In this document: positions 1-11,875 of the stretch, piece after piece
Layout: each line of letters starts with the position of its first letter
Numbering within the stretch: position 1 is the first letter of the stretch
Source of the DNA: Mansonella perstans
Taxonomy: Eukaryota > Nematoda > Chromadorea > Rhabditida > Onchocercidae
Direction of reading: 5' to 3'
Length of the DNA: 64,000 bases
NCBI GenBank assembly: GCA_037074765.1
Contig: JBAMDO010000046.1
Span: forward strand, 1-64,000
Translations under genes and position numbers: made by a program
Notes under the pieces: generated by a model
What the model saw: the letters and a program-made list of their open reading frames with translations, nothing else
The model's database searches: none
What the model was told of the DNA's origin: nothing

Positions 1-257
1 TACACAGATAGTATTACCCTTGTGCTTTTTCGTAACTTTTATATGAATTACATTAATAATGATTAACAAAGTAATACTCAGCAGGTAATACTCCAAGTAA
101 CAGGGACAATATTTTCGAACATATGCACGTAACTCGTACTTTTTGATACTTACCGTAATGTATGTATGGTGTGGAAAGATAGCTAAGACTTTCATGTACA
201 AAAGAAACATATCATGAGATAGCAGCAGTTCAATGTAATTGTTTGATTTGACCTCCA

Positions 258-333
258 GCGGAATGGACCATCTAGTGGACTAGCTGTTTCAAATTGCGGA
301 ATGGACCATTTAGTGGACTAGTAGTTTCGAAAA
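258..333. repeat. 38-bp tandem duplication
   Basis: Two head-to-tail copies of a 38-bp unit starting GCGGAATGGACCAT (258-295 and 296-333), differing at a few positions. Each unit contains GTGGACTAG. Non-coding in all frames examined. Confidence 0.8.
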
Positions 334-1519
334 TATCCCACATCCTACGCACTGCATATTAGAGACATTTCTTTCAGGTACTCTTCTGCATAACTGAAGA
401 AGCATCATGAAAACATTATCATAGAGCTATCAAATGAAACATCTCTGCTCCATTAAAGTAAATCCACTTCTTATGGCGCACCACTTTTGAAATAGTGAAA
501 TTGTAAGTGAGAAAATTAAATTCAAAACTAATGCTCAAAATTATAACAAAGATAACATAAATGACCAGCAGATAACATTTGAGACTGTATGGCTATAAAT
601 GATGTTGGATGTTTTCCCACAGTTCTTTGGTAGCAGCAAAACTGTCCACAATTTATTAATAATGAAAAAGCTGAAAAACTTTCAACATATCCTCTACAGT
701 ATCGGTCTTCAGCGTTACGAAAAAACCACTGATAATGATTATTTTAAATTTTCATATCATAGGTGAAATATGTCGTAATTGTAAGTGAAATTTTACAACG
801 AATTGACGAGTAGTGCAATTCATGGTGCTACTCATATTATAGGTAAAATATGTTATTTAGCAAACAAGCAGAGAAATGCCTATGGATATATTGCTGGATG
901 CAAATTTTAATCGGTATTTAAATACGTGAAATACATTTTACTAAAATAATATATATTTTTTAGCAGTTAAAACATTTCTTTTGGTTCATAGAACCTGTAA
1001 TTGTTCAAAACAAAATTTTTGCAATTCCTTTATTTTTCAAAATACAAAATGAAGTAGGAAGCTTCATTGAACGGTGATGTGTTATGGTTAACCACGGAGA
1101 AACTCTTTTTCTTAGCTAATAATCATTGCATATGTTCCATATGCAGTGCTAAAATGAAAGCATGATTAAAATGTCTTTAAAAATTACAAAAATGCTGCGA
1201 TATGATACGATGATAATATAGGAATGCAATTTTGTATGCACATATATCGGTACGTGATATGCGGATTGTATTTCAAATTTTTAAAGTACATTTTATATTT
1301 ATTTGGTTCATACTCTTGTTGTAATTACATTTATTAAATTAAAAATTCAAAATTGAAATGAAAAGACAAATTTGTTTCCGTTTGATAATAAATTTTTCAT
1401 TAGTTCTTTCTGATATTTTCATTTCCAATTTTTTTTGAGTATTTATTTGGATTTGGATAATGGTTCATTTAACATTATATCATTCTCTTGAAACCAAATA
1501 ATTACGCCATTGCTTAAAA

Positions 1520-1521
<2 letters not shown>

Positions 1522-1556
<35 letters not shown>
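1522..1556. repeat. poly-T tract (about 35 nt)
   Basis: Uninterrupted T run. Similar tracts occur at 2962-2991 (30 T), 3801-3822 (22 T) and 47170-47202 (33 T). Any reading frame through them is not evidence of coding. Confidence 0.95.
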
Positions 1557-1558
<2 letters not shown>

Positions 1559-2958
1559 CAAAAACTATAATACAAAGATTCCATGGTGTTGTTTTCATTC
1601 AAAAAAATGAAATAATCATATATGTTCATATTTATTTTATGCATTCAATAAGCAGAATGAGAAACATAAAAGGTGAACAATATATATATATATAAATAAA
1701 TAACATTTGAGGTGATATAAATTTAAAAATTAAAACCATCATTTAAGCATGTCAATACAAATTTTTTTTCCGTGGACAAAAAAAAGAAAGAACAGTTAAA
1801 AGTTTTTCAAGAATAACTTTAAGGTGACCGTAAAATTGTAGCGTTAACATCTTCAAACCATTCATTAAAAAAATACTGCCTTAATTTTTTCATCCAATTT
1901 GAATTTATCATACCATTAGCATTTCTAGCATACTGAAAGATGTACTGCTGTGAACAAAAAAAATAGTTTTCCTGAAATTTTGAAATAATATCGAAATTAT
2001 AGCAGACCTGATTCCTTTATTTTGCTCATAGCTGTAATGATATGCCTTTTATACAAAGGCGACGTTTACTTGAGTAATCTTCAGTGTAAAATATTTTGCA
2101 TATTTCCTTATTCACCATATTTATATTCCGCGGATTTAATAAAAACTTACGATTTCCTGTGAAATATCTGCGACAATGGTTTTCATTTACCTTTTGTGAT
2201 CATTTTATTAATTTTATAACAAATTCTTAATATCCTATTGTTATTGCGTTAATATAGAAGTGCTCCAACAAATTGCCATCTTTTCCATTAGCGTTTATGG
2301 AGATAAATTATATTAGGGTAAACTGCACGGCAAGATAAGAATTGTTATATGGAGATAATTTGACGTGTCGAAAGCAAAAATATTATTGTAAATTGTTCAT
2401 AAATTGGTATAATTGTAATAAAATTTCTTCAAAATTTACAAATGAATATGAAACTATATCAACTAGCAAAACAATGGAAAAGAAGAGGAAGAAGCAGATA
2501 CGAGAAAATATCGTTAAAAAGTTAACTTAGTTGATCAAGAAGGAATTCTTTTGTAAAATTCATTGCTTTGATTGTAATTTAAAAGATGGAAACAAGTGAA
2601 GAAATATGTGCCATCATTCAATTTTCTTTACTGTTATTAGTTTCAAATAAGCAATTCCAAAAAAAAAAAAACTGAAATCAATTGCCAAATTGAAAATAGA
2701 AATGAGCAGATGCACTGACATCAACATCTGTTTGTACAAAAAAAAAAGATTCATCAAGAAGACGACAGTAAGCAGGCAATTTTGATTGTTAACACAACAA
2801 ATCGGCATGACGTAAAGGAACTGTAAAATTTCATGGTAATTTACGGTACATTTATATCAATTGCGTTTTACTGAAATGTTGCTATTACAATTTTCATCTC
2901 CCTCTTACTTGTATGAAAACTTTTCACATATTTTTCTCTTCATAATGACATACACAAC

Positions 2959-2996
<38 letters not shown>

Positions 2997-3304
2997 TTCA
3001 TTTAAACAAAAATATATTTCATTTTTAATTTCATGATGGGTACAGGCAGAGTGATATGATTCATATCAGTGTTGCATACTTTAAAGCCTGACAGACCATT
3101 AATTTCAGTGATTCAGGAATAGAGCCAACTGCTGTTTGGCAATAACCGAGAATTCATGAGTTCGGTGTATAGGTGATGGACGTTTAGTGTGTTGTCATTC
3201 TCTCATATCAGTTGGGACTGCTGGGAATTTAGGAAACAGTGAGTTGTTATTGCTTTCTCAATTGAAATTTTTTTGGAATGAGAACAATAGACGCTATAAA
3301 TGTA

Positions 3305-3329
3305 TGTGTTTGTGTGTGTGTGTGTGTGT
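3305..3329. repeat. TG dinucleotide microsatellite followed by T run
   Basis: About a dozen TG units with one interruption, followed directly by a T tract. Likely length-polymorphic. Confidence 0.9.
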
Positions 3330-4120
3330 TTTTTTTTTACCTCTTTGATTCCATCAACATTATTTCCTAAAGCAAAAAAAAAAAAAATTTTTTTTGAGTT
3401 TAATTTTTTAAATTTTCTTTAGGCTTATTATTAACTTTGCTAAAGTTAACTATACTGTGATGCAAATGGTTCAAGAAATTTAATTTTTATTGTTGTGCAT
3501 TCCAAAATGATCTTCAAGGCTATTTCTTGCTTTCAGTGTCATCTTTTTGGTATCACTGAAAATATAAAATTGAACGCTGGTAGCAGGTTTATCCTCTTTC
3601 AGATTTTCTCTTACAATGAGGCATCATTATTAAAAATTTTTCCAAATTTTTTTTTTTTTCCTCTCCTCCTTATTATTTCTTCCAAATAATTAAAAATTCG
3701 ATGTAATACATTTCCAATCTCTTTTTTTTTACATAGTAATGCTAATTATTTTTTCAATGATAATGAACATTTTTCTGCTTCCAGTGAAGCAGTGATATAG
3801 TTTTTTTTTTTTTTTTTTTTTTGGTAACTACTACTGGAGTTGTGCAATTACCATCGATTGATTTTGATTGCAAATGTTGATGGCAAAGAAGGTTGGCTGT
3901 TCGAATTTCGTGATGATTAGGATAACACTGATGTTGATCAGATATGTTCATTGGAGTTGTGAAAATCCTTTCATGCGATCAATCCTTTAATTCTAGAATC
4001 TTTGGCTATTGTACATATGCATTAATTGTGACGCAGTATTAGCCGAAACTTTCTTCATTAATTTGGTTGTATGATGGATTAAACTTTTAAACATTTTGAG
4101 GTAACTGCACAACAATTTAT

Positions 4121-7100
4121 ATGATGGATAATAACAAAATAAACGACGCAAATTTGTCATATAATAGGATAACATCTGGAAATCACTTGCTAGATGTTAA
4201 TGAAGCTTTGCAAGAAGCTCAGGAAATAATGACTGATGGGAAACCACGTGAACGACATCCAGAGTATTTGTTGGAGGAGTCGACAACTGTCGAAGTATTT
4301 ATTTTTACAGCCGTTTTTATAATTCCCTCGTGTTGCGATCTATTCATTATGAATATTTCATGTTTATGTTACCGTCTTGTCATAGGCACAGTTTCTGGGA
4401 TCGGTGCATTATTTTTTTCCTATTGTTCTGAAATGTGCAAAGTGATTTGGAAATTTGACAAATAGTTTTAAATTTTAAATGTATTTTACAACTATATAAA
4501 AGTTATTGACCTGCGCATTTCTGTATGATTATAGATCTTGAGCTTGGAATTTTTATATTTGGAGTTTTAAGATTTTCAAAATTTCAAGGTGTTGAAAACC
4601 GGAACTCATGGCGATCCCATTGAAATTGTTGTCACTCGAAGCACGGTTACTTCTCAGCCCAATACAGATGACGAAGGGGATGGTGAGTTTTCTATGGATC
4701 TTATGCTTAAAGTAACTATAGGTTATCAGATGTCTGATTACACTGTTTTCACTCAAGTAGATGTAGTTGTTTGATTTACATTTCTTTCAGGAGCTTTGTC
4801 AGGAAGTGACTCAGAGTTACTGTTACCGTCACGGTCTAAGTCGAGTTCTCTTTCTCATAGTTACACTTATAATGGCGAAGGAAATTTCGATGAAGTTCGC
4901 TCTTGTTGTGCAAATGTTCATTATCGTCGGAAACGTGGCGACAAGTGGCGCTTAGATGATGGTGCGAAAGGCGAAGATGATGGACATTTTGAAGTAATAA
5001 TAATTCTCTTGAAAATAGCAACACAGATGTAAATCATAATTTAATGAGTGAGTGGGTCAGGAAGTTACTTTAAAATGGCTGAGTTCTCGTATTATACTTT
5101 ATTTTATCTTTACATCGATATTATTAGTGATTGTTGAAATTTATGTTCATTTTTTATGGCGCAGAAATTGGCTTTCATAATTACAGGTAGAAGTGAAAGC
5201 TGAGTATGGGCAAGATGACGATGGAGAACCTTTCGTGAAAAAGGTATAACGGAATCAAATGTTTAGCATCATTTTTCACGCTTTACGCTGAAAGCAAATT
5301 TTTTTTTCTTTTTTTGTTTTCACTGTCCACGATACAATCTCTGCATCTGGACATTGATAAGAGAATGGTTGTACAAATATATTTTAAACTATCTGACCCG
5401 TCTGATCTTTAGTTTTCTTAAACAGTTTTTAATATTGATAGTCAATGTGTTATTTTTTAATGTGCTTTCTTGTGTTTTTTTGCGCTAGATTTTTTATTGA
5501 CTCACAGCGTCTTCGCTATGTACAGGATTAATAGTTCATTCTGGAACTGTAGAGATTAATAGTTCATTCTGGAACTGTAGAGATTAATAGTTCATTCTGG
5601 AACTTAACAGTTTCAGTTTAGTTTAAATTACGTTTTTTTTAGTTCGAACAGGTTTAAAATCTTAAACTATCACTTATTAGTTGAACTTGCATTGCAGTCT
5701 TGGGAGGCGACTTGGCGTGTACAAAAATTCGAATATTTGCCAGAATGGCTTCAAGATAATGAATATTTGAGACATGGACATCGACCACCTTTGCCAAGCT
5801 TTGCACAGTGTTTTCGTAGTATATTATCTATTCACACTGAAACTGGGAATATTTGGACTCATTTAATTGGTGCGTTTTTCAGCTATTCGGATGGAAATGA
5901 AAATAATCAAGTAAAAAGAAAGATGAATTTATAGATGGAGAATTTTTAGTGTAGCATCTGTGTATCGAATGGAGTGGTTTTCTGAAATAATAAAAAGAGT
6001 GCAAAGACTCATCAGGCAACTCTTTGCATCTCTTTTTATCATTTCAGATACGGAATAGAATAAAAGTGCATTGTGTTGCTCCTTCTAAAAAAATTGTTAT
6101 TCAAATTTCAAGAAATTACTGTGACGAGAAAGTCAGTGACATGGAATCTGTGAAGACTTTGGCATTGCTTCTTGCATATTTTTATGTTTCGTTAGTTATA
6201 AATTAATAAAATTGTAGGTTGTTTAGCATTTGCATTACTGGCTGCTTGGTTTATGACACGGCCAGACACTGACATTCGTTTCCAAGAGAAAGTTGTCTTC
6301 TCCTTCTTTTTTGCTGGAGCAATTATTTGCCTTGGTATGTCATTCACCTTCCATACGGTTAGCTGTCATTCAGTTGCTGTGGTCCGGATTTTCTGCAAGT
6401 ATGTTTTCCATATTACATTTTTTCTGAAGTTCAGTAATTTGAATATCATATCAAGAGAATTTGTTAATAGTGTGACAAAGTGCTATGCTATACTCGATAT
6501 TTAATTACAGATTAGATTATATGGGTATATCATTGTTAATTATTGGCTCATTCGTTCCTTGGCTGTATTATGGTTTTTATTGTCGGCGTGAGCCGAAAAT
6601 TACTTACATTGCAATGGTCTGTGTCTTGGGTTTGGGTGCTGTAATTATTTCATTGTGGGATAAATTTAGCGAATCACGATATCGACCTCTTAGAGCTGGT
6701 GTTTTTCTGGCAATGGGATGTAGTGGTAATTTATTGTAATTTAATTTGTTTTAAATATTTTTTTCAAGATCTTTATGGTATCAACATGTTCTAGCTTGAT
6801 GTTACTCGTAAACTAAAATAATAGAATGGAAGGTAGTCATATCGGGTGACTACTTCCTGTTTTTATTTTGGTTTTAATTTTTTATTTACAAGTCATTAAA
6901 AATTAGGAAGTATCCATTTCTCGTTGATGTTTTCATTACAGTTTCGCGATTATCGAATTACAAGAATGACTTACTTTGCAGCACTCTAAATAAAAGACTT
7001 ACTGATTGTAAAATTTTTCGTACTTTTTGATTTTTCATATTTGAACTGTCTAATTTCCCATCACATTTTGCAGCTGATTTCAGGAGTGGTACCCACAGTT

Positions 7101-7560
7101 CATTTCATGATCACCGATGGTGTGCGCACATTGTTTGAAGATGCAGCATTTCACTGGCTCTTATTGATGGCAGCATTATATATGCTTGGCACTTTGTTGT
7201 ATGCAACTCGCACTCCGGAACGCTTCTTCCCAGGGAAATGTGATATCCTGGTATGTTTTTTGCTTTATCATCATAAACCATATTCAAAGTTTTTAACAGA
7301 AATCAGTTATTATTGATGTAACATGTTTATTTCACTTCGGACTGAATTTAAAAAAAAGACTGTTTAGCTCTGGTTTTCAGTTCCAATCTCACCAGCTCTT
7401 TCATATATGTGTCGTTATTGCTGCATTTGTTCACTATTACGGGATTTCTGAAATGGCAATGCATCGAATAAGAGATTCTTGTCCGATGGACAGCGATGCG
7501 GTGCGAGCATTTCATCATATTGTAGAAGGTGTGAAGAAAGCAGTGCACGATGTGCTGTAA
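4121..7560 (+). CDS. Adiponectin receptor / PAQR family seven-transmembrane protein
   Basis: Nine exons join in frame to 480 residues: 4121-4294, 4589-4682, 4791-4993, 5187-5243, 5698-5869, 6218-6398, 6511-6725, 7084-7250 and 7381-7560 (TAA). The first roughly 175 residues are acidic and Ser-rich (probably cytosolic); from SWEATW onward the sequence follows human AdipoR1/2, with segments such as SFVPWLYYGFYC and GVVPTVHF. The four metal-site residues of AdipoR are all present: H279 (in TFHTV), D296 (KLDYMG), H425 and H429 (FQSHQLFH), and the spacings 17, 129 and 4 equal those of AdipoR1. Family knowledge: these proteins have a zinc-dependent ceramidase-like site and in C. elegans (paqr-1/paqr-2) control membrane fluidity; which of the two this is I cannot tell. 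The start is the first ATG of exon 1. Intron 4 carries a 28-bp minisatellite. Confidence 0.96.
5527..5604. repeat. 28-bp minisatellite, 2.8 copies, in PAQR intron 4
   Basis: Unit begins ATTAATAGTTCATTCTGGAA and repeats at 5527, 5555 and 5583, with the third copy truncated. The copies are essentially identical, which suggests recent slippage or unequal exchange. It lies wholly inside an intron. Confidence 0.92.
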
Positions 7561-8589
7561 AGAGTTACGAGCTATAGGTGGTTAAGTATAGTAAACGAAT
7601 CTCGGTTACGTTCGCCATATAAAAAAAGTATTATATTTTTTAATTGGAGCATATCTGCTAGGCTTTTTCAAATTATATTTAAGTGAATATTTAAAAGAAA
7701 TATGGTACAAATGGTGTTTGATTCGTGTTGTTTTCTGTGTTCACTGCTGTGCCGACAACTCTTTTGTCCTTTTTCCTCATTTACTGTCTGCTCCAGATAT
7801 TTAATTTTGATATTTTAAGGATTCAGTTATTTGTATTAGATTTCTTTTTTCCTTAAAGTAATTGAAATTTAAGAAATGTCATTTAATATCGATATTTCAT
7901 ATCATCTATCACTCATCCTTAAACGGTTTATATTATCTGTTCATATTCGCTAGTTTCTCAAGTACGTATTCAGCTTTTTCGTTTACATTTCATCATAGGG
8001 TTCCGGTATCTGTCGAACTGTCGCTCAGACAGCAGTTTTTTGCTTATTAGGATTTACTGGTTGGATCGGTTACATGCATAAAGCCTACTAAATAATGGAA
8101 ACACTGTTTGCAGTGCCAATTGTGCTAATTTACATTATTATTTGTAATATATACTTCGTTTTTGTTCTAGTAAAACTTCATTTATACGGGCTAATTGGCT
8201 TTTCTGTTCTATAAAAAGATAATTTATATAGAAATTGTGTTGAAATCGTTCTAAAAATTAAAATGAGTAGAGAAATAGATGAAATGTATTGATGAGAAAT
8301 TGTGGCTATAATTACTTATGATTTAATAAAAATGATAAATTACACTACATTCATTCTCCTACTAATTAATTTTATTTGGTGCTTGCTTATAACTGAATTT
8401 TGATGAATAAAATTCATAATTTTGCCTTTGTACAAATTCATATAAAATAGATGCATAGATTGATATCAGCTAGGAGCTACATATGTACATGTATTCCTTC
8501 ATTTCATTTAGTATGTAAAGGCAAGGCTTTTATATATGATTTAGGATAGTGTTATTGTTCCTATACAACGATATTTTATCGTTATCGTC
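7561..8589. other. PAQR 3' flank and intergenic DNA
   Basis: AT-rich, no supported exon. A poly(A) signal for the PAQR transcript is likely in this stretch (AATAAA-like words near 8325), but none is decisive. A short plus-strand frame around 7862-8050 shows no splice or homology support. Confidence 0.5.
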
Positions 8590-10443
8590 ATGCAGGAATT
8601 GATGGAGAGGAGAGGAGAGATCTCATCAACGGGACAAATAACTCGTGTAGATGTTAAGTTTGCTTATTTAACAAATGATAAATGTGGGAGTGTGTTTGTT
8701 CCACTATGTACAGCTGTACCAAAAAATTGTCATATTGCCGATCTAACTTTGTTTTATAAAGCTGGTGATATTGTTCATTTCACAGCAATACCGCAACAAG
8801 TCAAGAATGATTGCCAATGGGTGGCAACAAAGGTATTTTTTAAGTTTTCCTTTCAGGTTCAGTGGGACTTTAGTTAAGCTTTAATGAGATTATTGCATGC
8901 CAATAGATCTGTTATTATTAATATTTGTTATGGTTAGGAAGACTACTATGTAACTTCATGATTAATTATGGATAAGGATTGTTTTGATTCAGGTAAAATT
9001 ATCAGCAAACAACGATGTATATCAGGCGCCGTCTCATGAAATTAGTAATTTCCAGCAGGTAAAAGGTATTTCATTTAATCCAGAAGCAATAAAATATAAG
9101 TAGCAATTTTCTAATGCATTTTGTTACGAATGCATCAATAATATTATCATCGTGAATTCTAAAGTATTTAATAGGAATTTTATTAATTACTGATGTAGCA
9201 GCTAATTAGCCATCATTTCAGGTTGTTACAATCACACTAGTGACTGAAACATATGCATATGCTACCAATGATGAATTAGGTATGATTTTCATTCCTGGTG
9301 CAGCTTTTCAACAAACCGAGGTGTCAAAATTGGATAGTTATTTGACTGTTGGTGATAGTATCGTAGTTCGCATTCGTTCGCAAGCTCCTAGATGTGGTTG
9401 CAGCTGGATTGCTGAATATGCCAGTAAAATCACCGCTTTAAATGCTGCTGCATTTTCTATGTTGAATGTCAATGATGAAAGTTCTTCTAACGATCATACA
9501 ATACGAGGTATTTTGATTGAATATTTATATGCTTAGTATTTTTGCCAGTCAAGTTCTCTCTGTAGAAATAGATCCTATAGAAACAAAAAAAAGGGGGCTC
9601 CAAATTTGTTATATCTCCTTAGCATCAAAAAGTATTTGGTCCTCTGGTTTAATAATTTAAATATAATCAGTCAGAGAGAACATTATATGCATTATATTCC
9701 ATAAATGACGACTTTTATTTTTCGCATCTTCGCATTTCTGTTCTTTGTGGCACACTTATAGTCATTTTAGTAAAAGAGAATTGATCACTGTGCTCTTATA
9801 AAGCTTTGTGATATCAGATATCACCTCGAAAGATGTTCTATTTTATCAAGCTTTTGTCAGGTAAAGGAATAATTGTATGGGTAGATCATTTGATGGCTTG
9901 CGTAATGAATGACTGCAATGAAAAAGTGATGTGTCCAATTCTAACTTGGACTGGTGGCAACAATGGCAACTTGTTTGCCACAAGCTTAACTGATGTAGTT
10001 GAAGTTGGGCAAATAGTTCGTTTTTTTTTTTTCAGTTTCCAGGTTATTAGAATTCATATTTTGCACTCCTGAAGTTTTGTATAAGATTGTAATATAATGC
10101 AGTAAGAAAAAAATGCTACTGAAACGAACAGAGTATGTAGTACAGAAGCTAAAAACTGAAATTATGTAAGTCAACAAAGTAATTTAATATCCACAGAATC
10201 ATCCCAAATACATCATTCGGTTGTTAATCATCGTTGCAGGTCTTTTACGAAGCACTGTTTGCTAATGATGAACTGAGGGCGAAATGGTGGTCAACGAGAT
10301 CTCCAATAAAAAATTTTGGGGATTCTTATACCCAAACAGCTCTCACTGTGGAGCAGATGATTATTCGATCTATTGAACCTGATATACTTCAACATTTGCA
10401 GAAGAAAATTCCGAATATAATTGAGCTTGCTAAAAATTTATAG
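8590..10443 (+). CDS. Unrecognised protein with three repeated beta-rich modules
   Basis: Five exons join in frame to 317 residues: 8590-8832, 8993-9058, 9222-9507, 9861-10015 and 10240-10443 (TAG). I do not recognise the family. Internally it is built of three related modules of about 65-75 residues. Module 1 (roughly residues 15-83) has AYLTNDKCGSVFVP and ends near QWVATKV; module 2 (roughly 102-175) has AYATNDELGMIFIP and ends near SWIAEYA; module 3 (roughly 200-270) has ACVMNDCNEKVMCP and ends near KWWSTR. The pattern A-x-x-N-D followed by a hydrophobic-Pro strand, a G-D/G-Q turn (AGDIVHF, VGDSIVV, VGQIV) and a final Trp suggests tandem small beta-barrels of OB/S1 type, as an inference only. 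The last about 45 residues look helical. The exon 4 donor (GTTCGT) is weak. A 5' exon is possible because the ATG lies within an acceptor-like CATGCAG. Confidence 0.8.
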
Positions 10444-11302
10444 TTAACTAGGGTTTTGAAAGTCTGTTTTGTAGTTAAGCATGTGATTTAGTACAATTTA
10501 AGCAACACAACACATTCCAATCCATATCCTTAAATGGAATGCTATAATATAAGTGGAAATGACAGAAACAGTTCTTTAATTCAATGTTCTCATTTACTTT
10601 CTGGAATAAAGCTCTGTAATATTTTAGTAACAATACGTGTTCGGGCACTGTAAAGCCACACTTCTTTTCCAAATGTGTTTCCTGGTTGAGTCCTTCGTTC
10701 CTTAGGAATATTTTTTTTTTCATGTGTCGTTTTCATAGTTAATGTGAGAGTCATTTTTTTTTATTATGTTTACATTTCATACTGCATTATTGAAATCATT
10801 GTAGTATAACAATAGATTAAAAGATATTGCATTCTTCAACGGAAATGTCTATAGTGTTACTTCTAAGTATTTTTACTGTAAATATATGTTTTCGCTTGGC
10901 TCTTTATCGAAACAGTAGGCATTTTAATAATATGGGTCAAGTTGTAGTAATTTCTTCAGAGGAATTAAGATAATTTTTTCTGGATCTTTCATGGTGTTTG
11001 TAGGTTTTCGATGATTTTAAAGGTTTTAACATTTCGATACCAAAAAGCAATTTTTGGTAAAGTCAATGTAAGCAGTTATTTTATCATCTGGTTTTCGAAG
11101 GTCGTCCAACATCGATTTCTGTGAAAACTGTGGAGAGGATCATATAGTAACCGTTCTAAGTAAGTTTGCAGTTTGTGAACTAAGTTTTCTTGTGCCAGTG
11201 GAAGTTGGGTATTTTTTGGTTTAAAATAGAAATTCTTAGAAAATATGTGTGTTTTTCTTTTAGTAATAGTACAAATATCGGCATTTCTGGACGGAAATCA
11301 GC
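10444..11302. other. Intergenic DNA between two plus-strand genes
   Basis: No supported exon on either strand; it includes a T run at about 10709. The next gene may be trans-spliced, since AAATCAG precedes its ATG. Confidence 0.45.
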
Positions 11303-11623
11303 ATGAAGATATATCGTGATGACTGTTCTTCGGCTCTTTGTCGTTTGGATGGATTGACTTGTGTATTCGCACAGATTGTTTCAGTTGAACCTTTAGAGGT
11401 AAAAGATGAGACAGGTCGACTTCTGTTGAGTAGGATCGCTGAAGATGTTCCTCTTGAGAATATTCACTGTAATGATTATTGCTATGTGCTACTAGATACA
11501 ACTGTTCGACCAATTCGATGTACCCGTATCACTGTTGTACCAGTCGAAATTGTCCCGCTTGCTCAGTACCAGCTAAAATTGGTTCGTGATTTGGAAGAAA
11601 GGCAGTTTAGTTTGCAGTTGTAA
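11303..11623 (+). CDS. Small single-exon protein, function unknown
   Basis: An uninterrupted 106-residue frame from ATG to TAA, starting directly after an acceptor-like AAATCAG/C. Amino-acid use is balanced and not low complexity. The middle alternates hydrophobic and charged residues (VFAQIVSVEPLEV, CYVLLDTTVRPI, ITVVPVEIVPL), suggesting a beta-rich fold, and the C-terminal part (LKLVRDLEERQF) looks helical. There is no signal peptide or membrane segment. It could share ancestry with the beta-rich modules of the gene upstream, but I see no clear motif match. An AATAAA at 11835-11840 is a plausible poly(A) signal, which would make its 3' end overlap that of the convergent minus-strand gene. 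Confidence 0.7.
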   Translation: MKIYRDDCSSALCRLDGLTCVFAQIVSVEPLEVKDETGRLLLSRIAEDVPLENIHCNDYCYVLLDTTVRPIRCTRITVVPVEIVPLAQYQLKLVRDLEERQFSLQL

Positions 11624-11834
11624 TTAGTACGCTTTTGTCGTACTTTCTGCTTAACTTTTGTAACATAGTTTTGCGAGCAGTGGTATATGGGGAGTTCTTA
11701 TTTCACATGTAAAAAATGTTAATGGCTTTGTTTGAATTTTCTTGTCTCTCGTGTATATATTTTTATCTGTCTTGCATTATTTTTCTGCTAAGTGCAGATT
11801 TATTTGAGATGTCGAGTAATTATGTTTTGAAAGA

Positions 11835-11840
11835 AATAAA
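11835..11840 (+). terminator. AATAAA poly(A) signal for the small gene at 11303
   Basis: AATAAA about 210 bases after the stop of the plus-strand gene. On the opposite strand an AATAAA (plus-strand TTTATT at 11799-11804) lies about 70 bases after the stop at 11876 of the convergent gene, so the two predicted 3' ends overlap. Confidence 0.5.
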
Positions 11841-11875
11841 GAAGTGACTATCAATTTCTACTTTGTGAAGCAACA

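Larger units (their letters stand above)
1..4120. other. AT-rich intergenic region upstream of the PAQR gene
   Basis: I see no convincing exon here; open frames are short and low in complexity. It holds a 38-bp tandem duplication (258-333), poly-T runs at 1522-1556, 2962-2991 and 3801-3822, and a TG microsatellite near 3305-3329. The promoter and any 5' untranslated sequence of the PAQR gene probably lie in the last kilobase, but no specific element can be supported. Confidence 0.6.

Noticed and set aside
1510..1695. Plus-strand open frame through the poly-T tract
   Set aside because: Phe run from a homopolymer and biased composition; no splice context.
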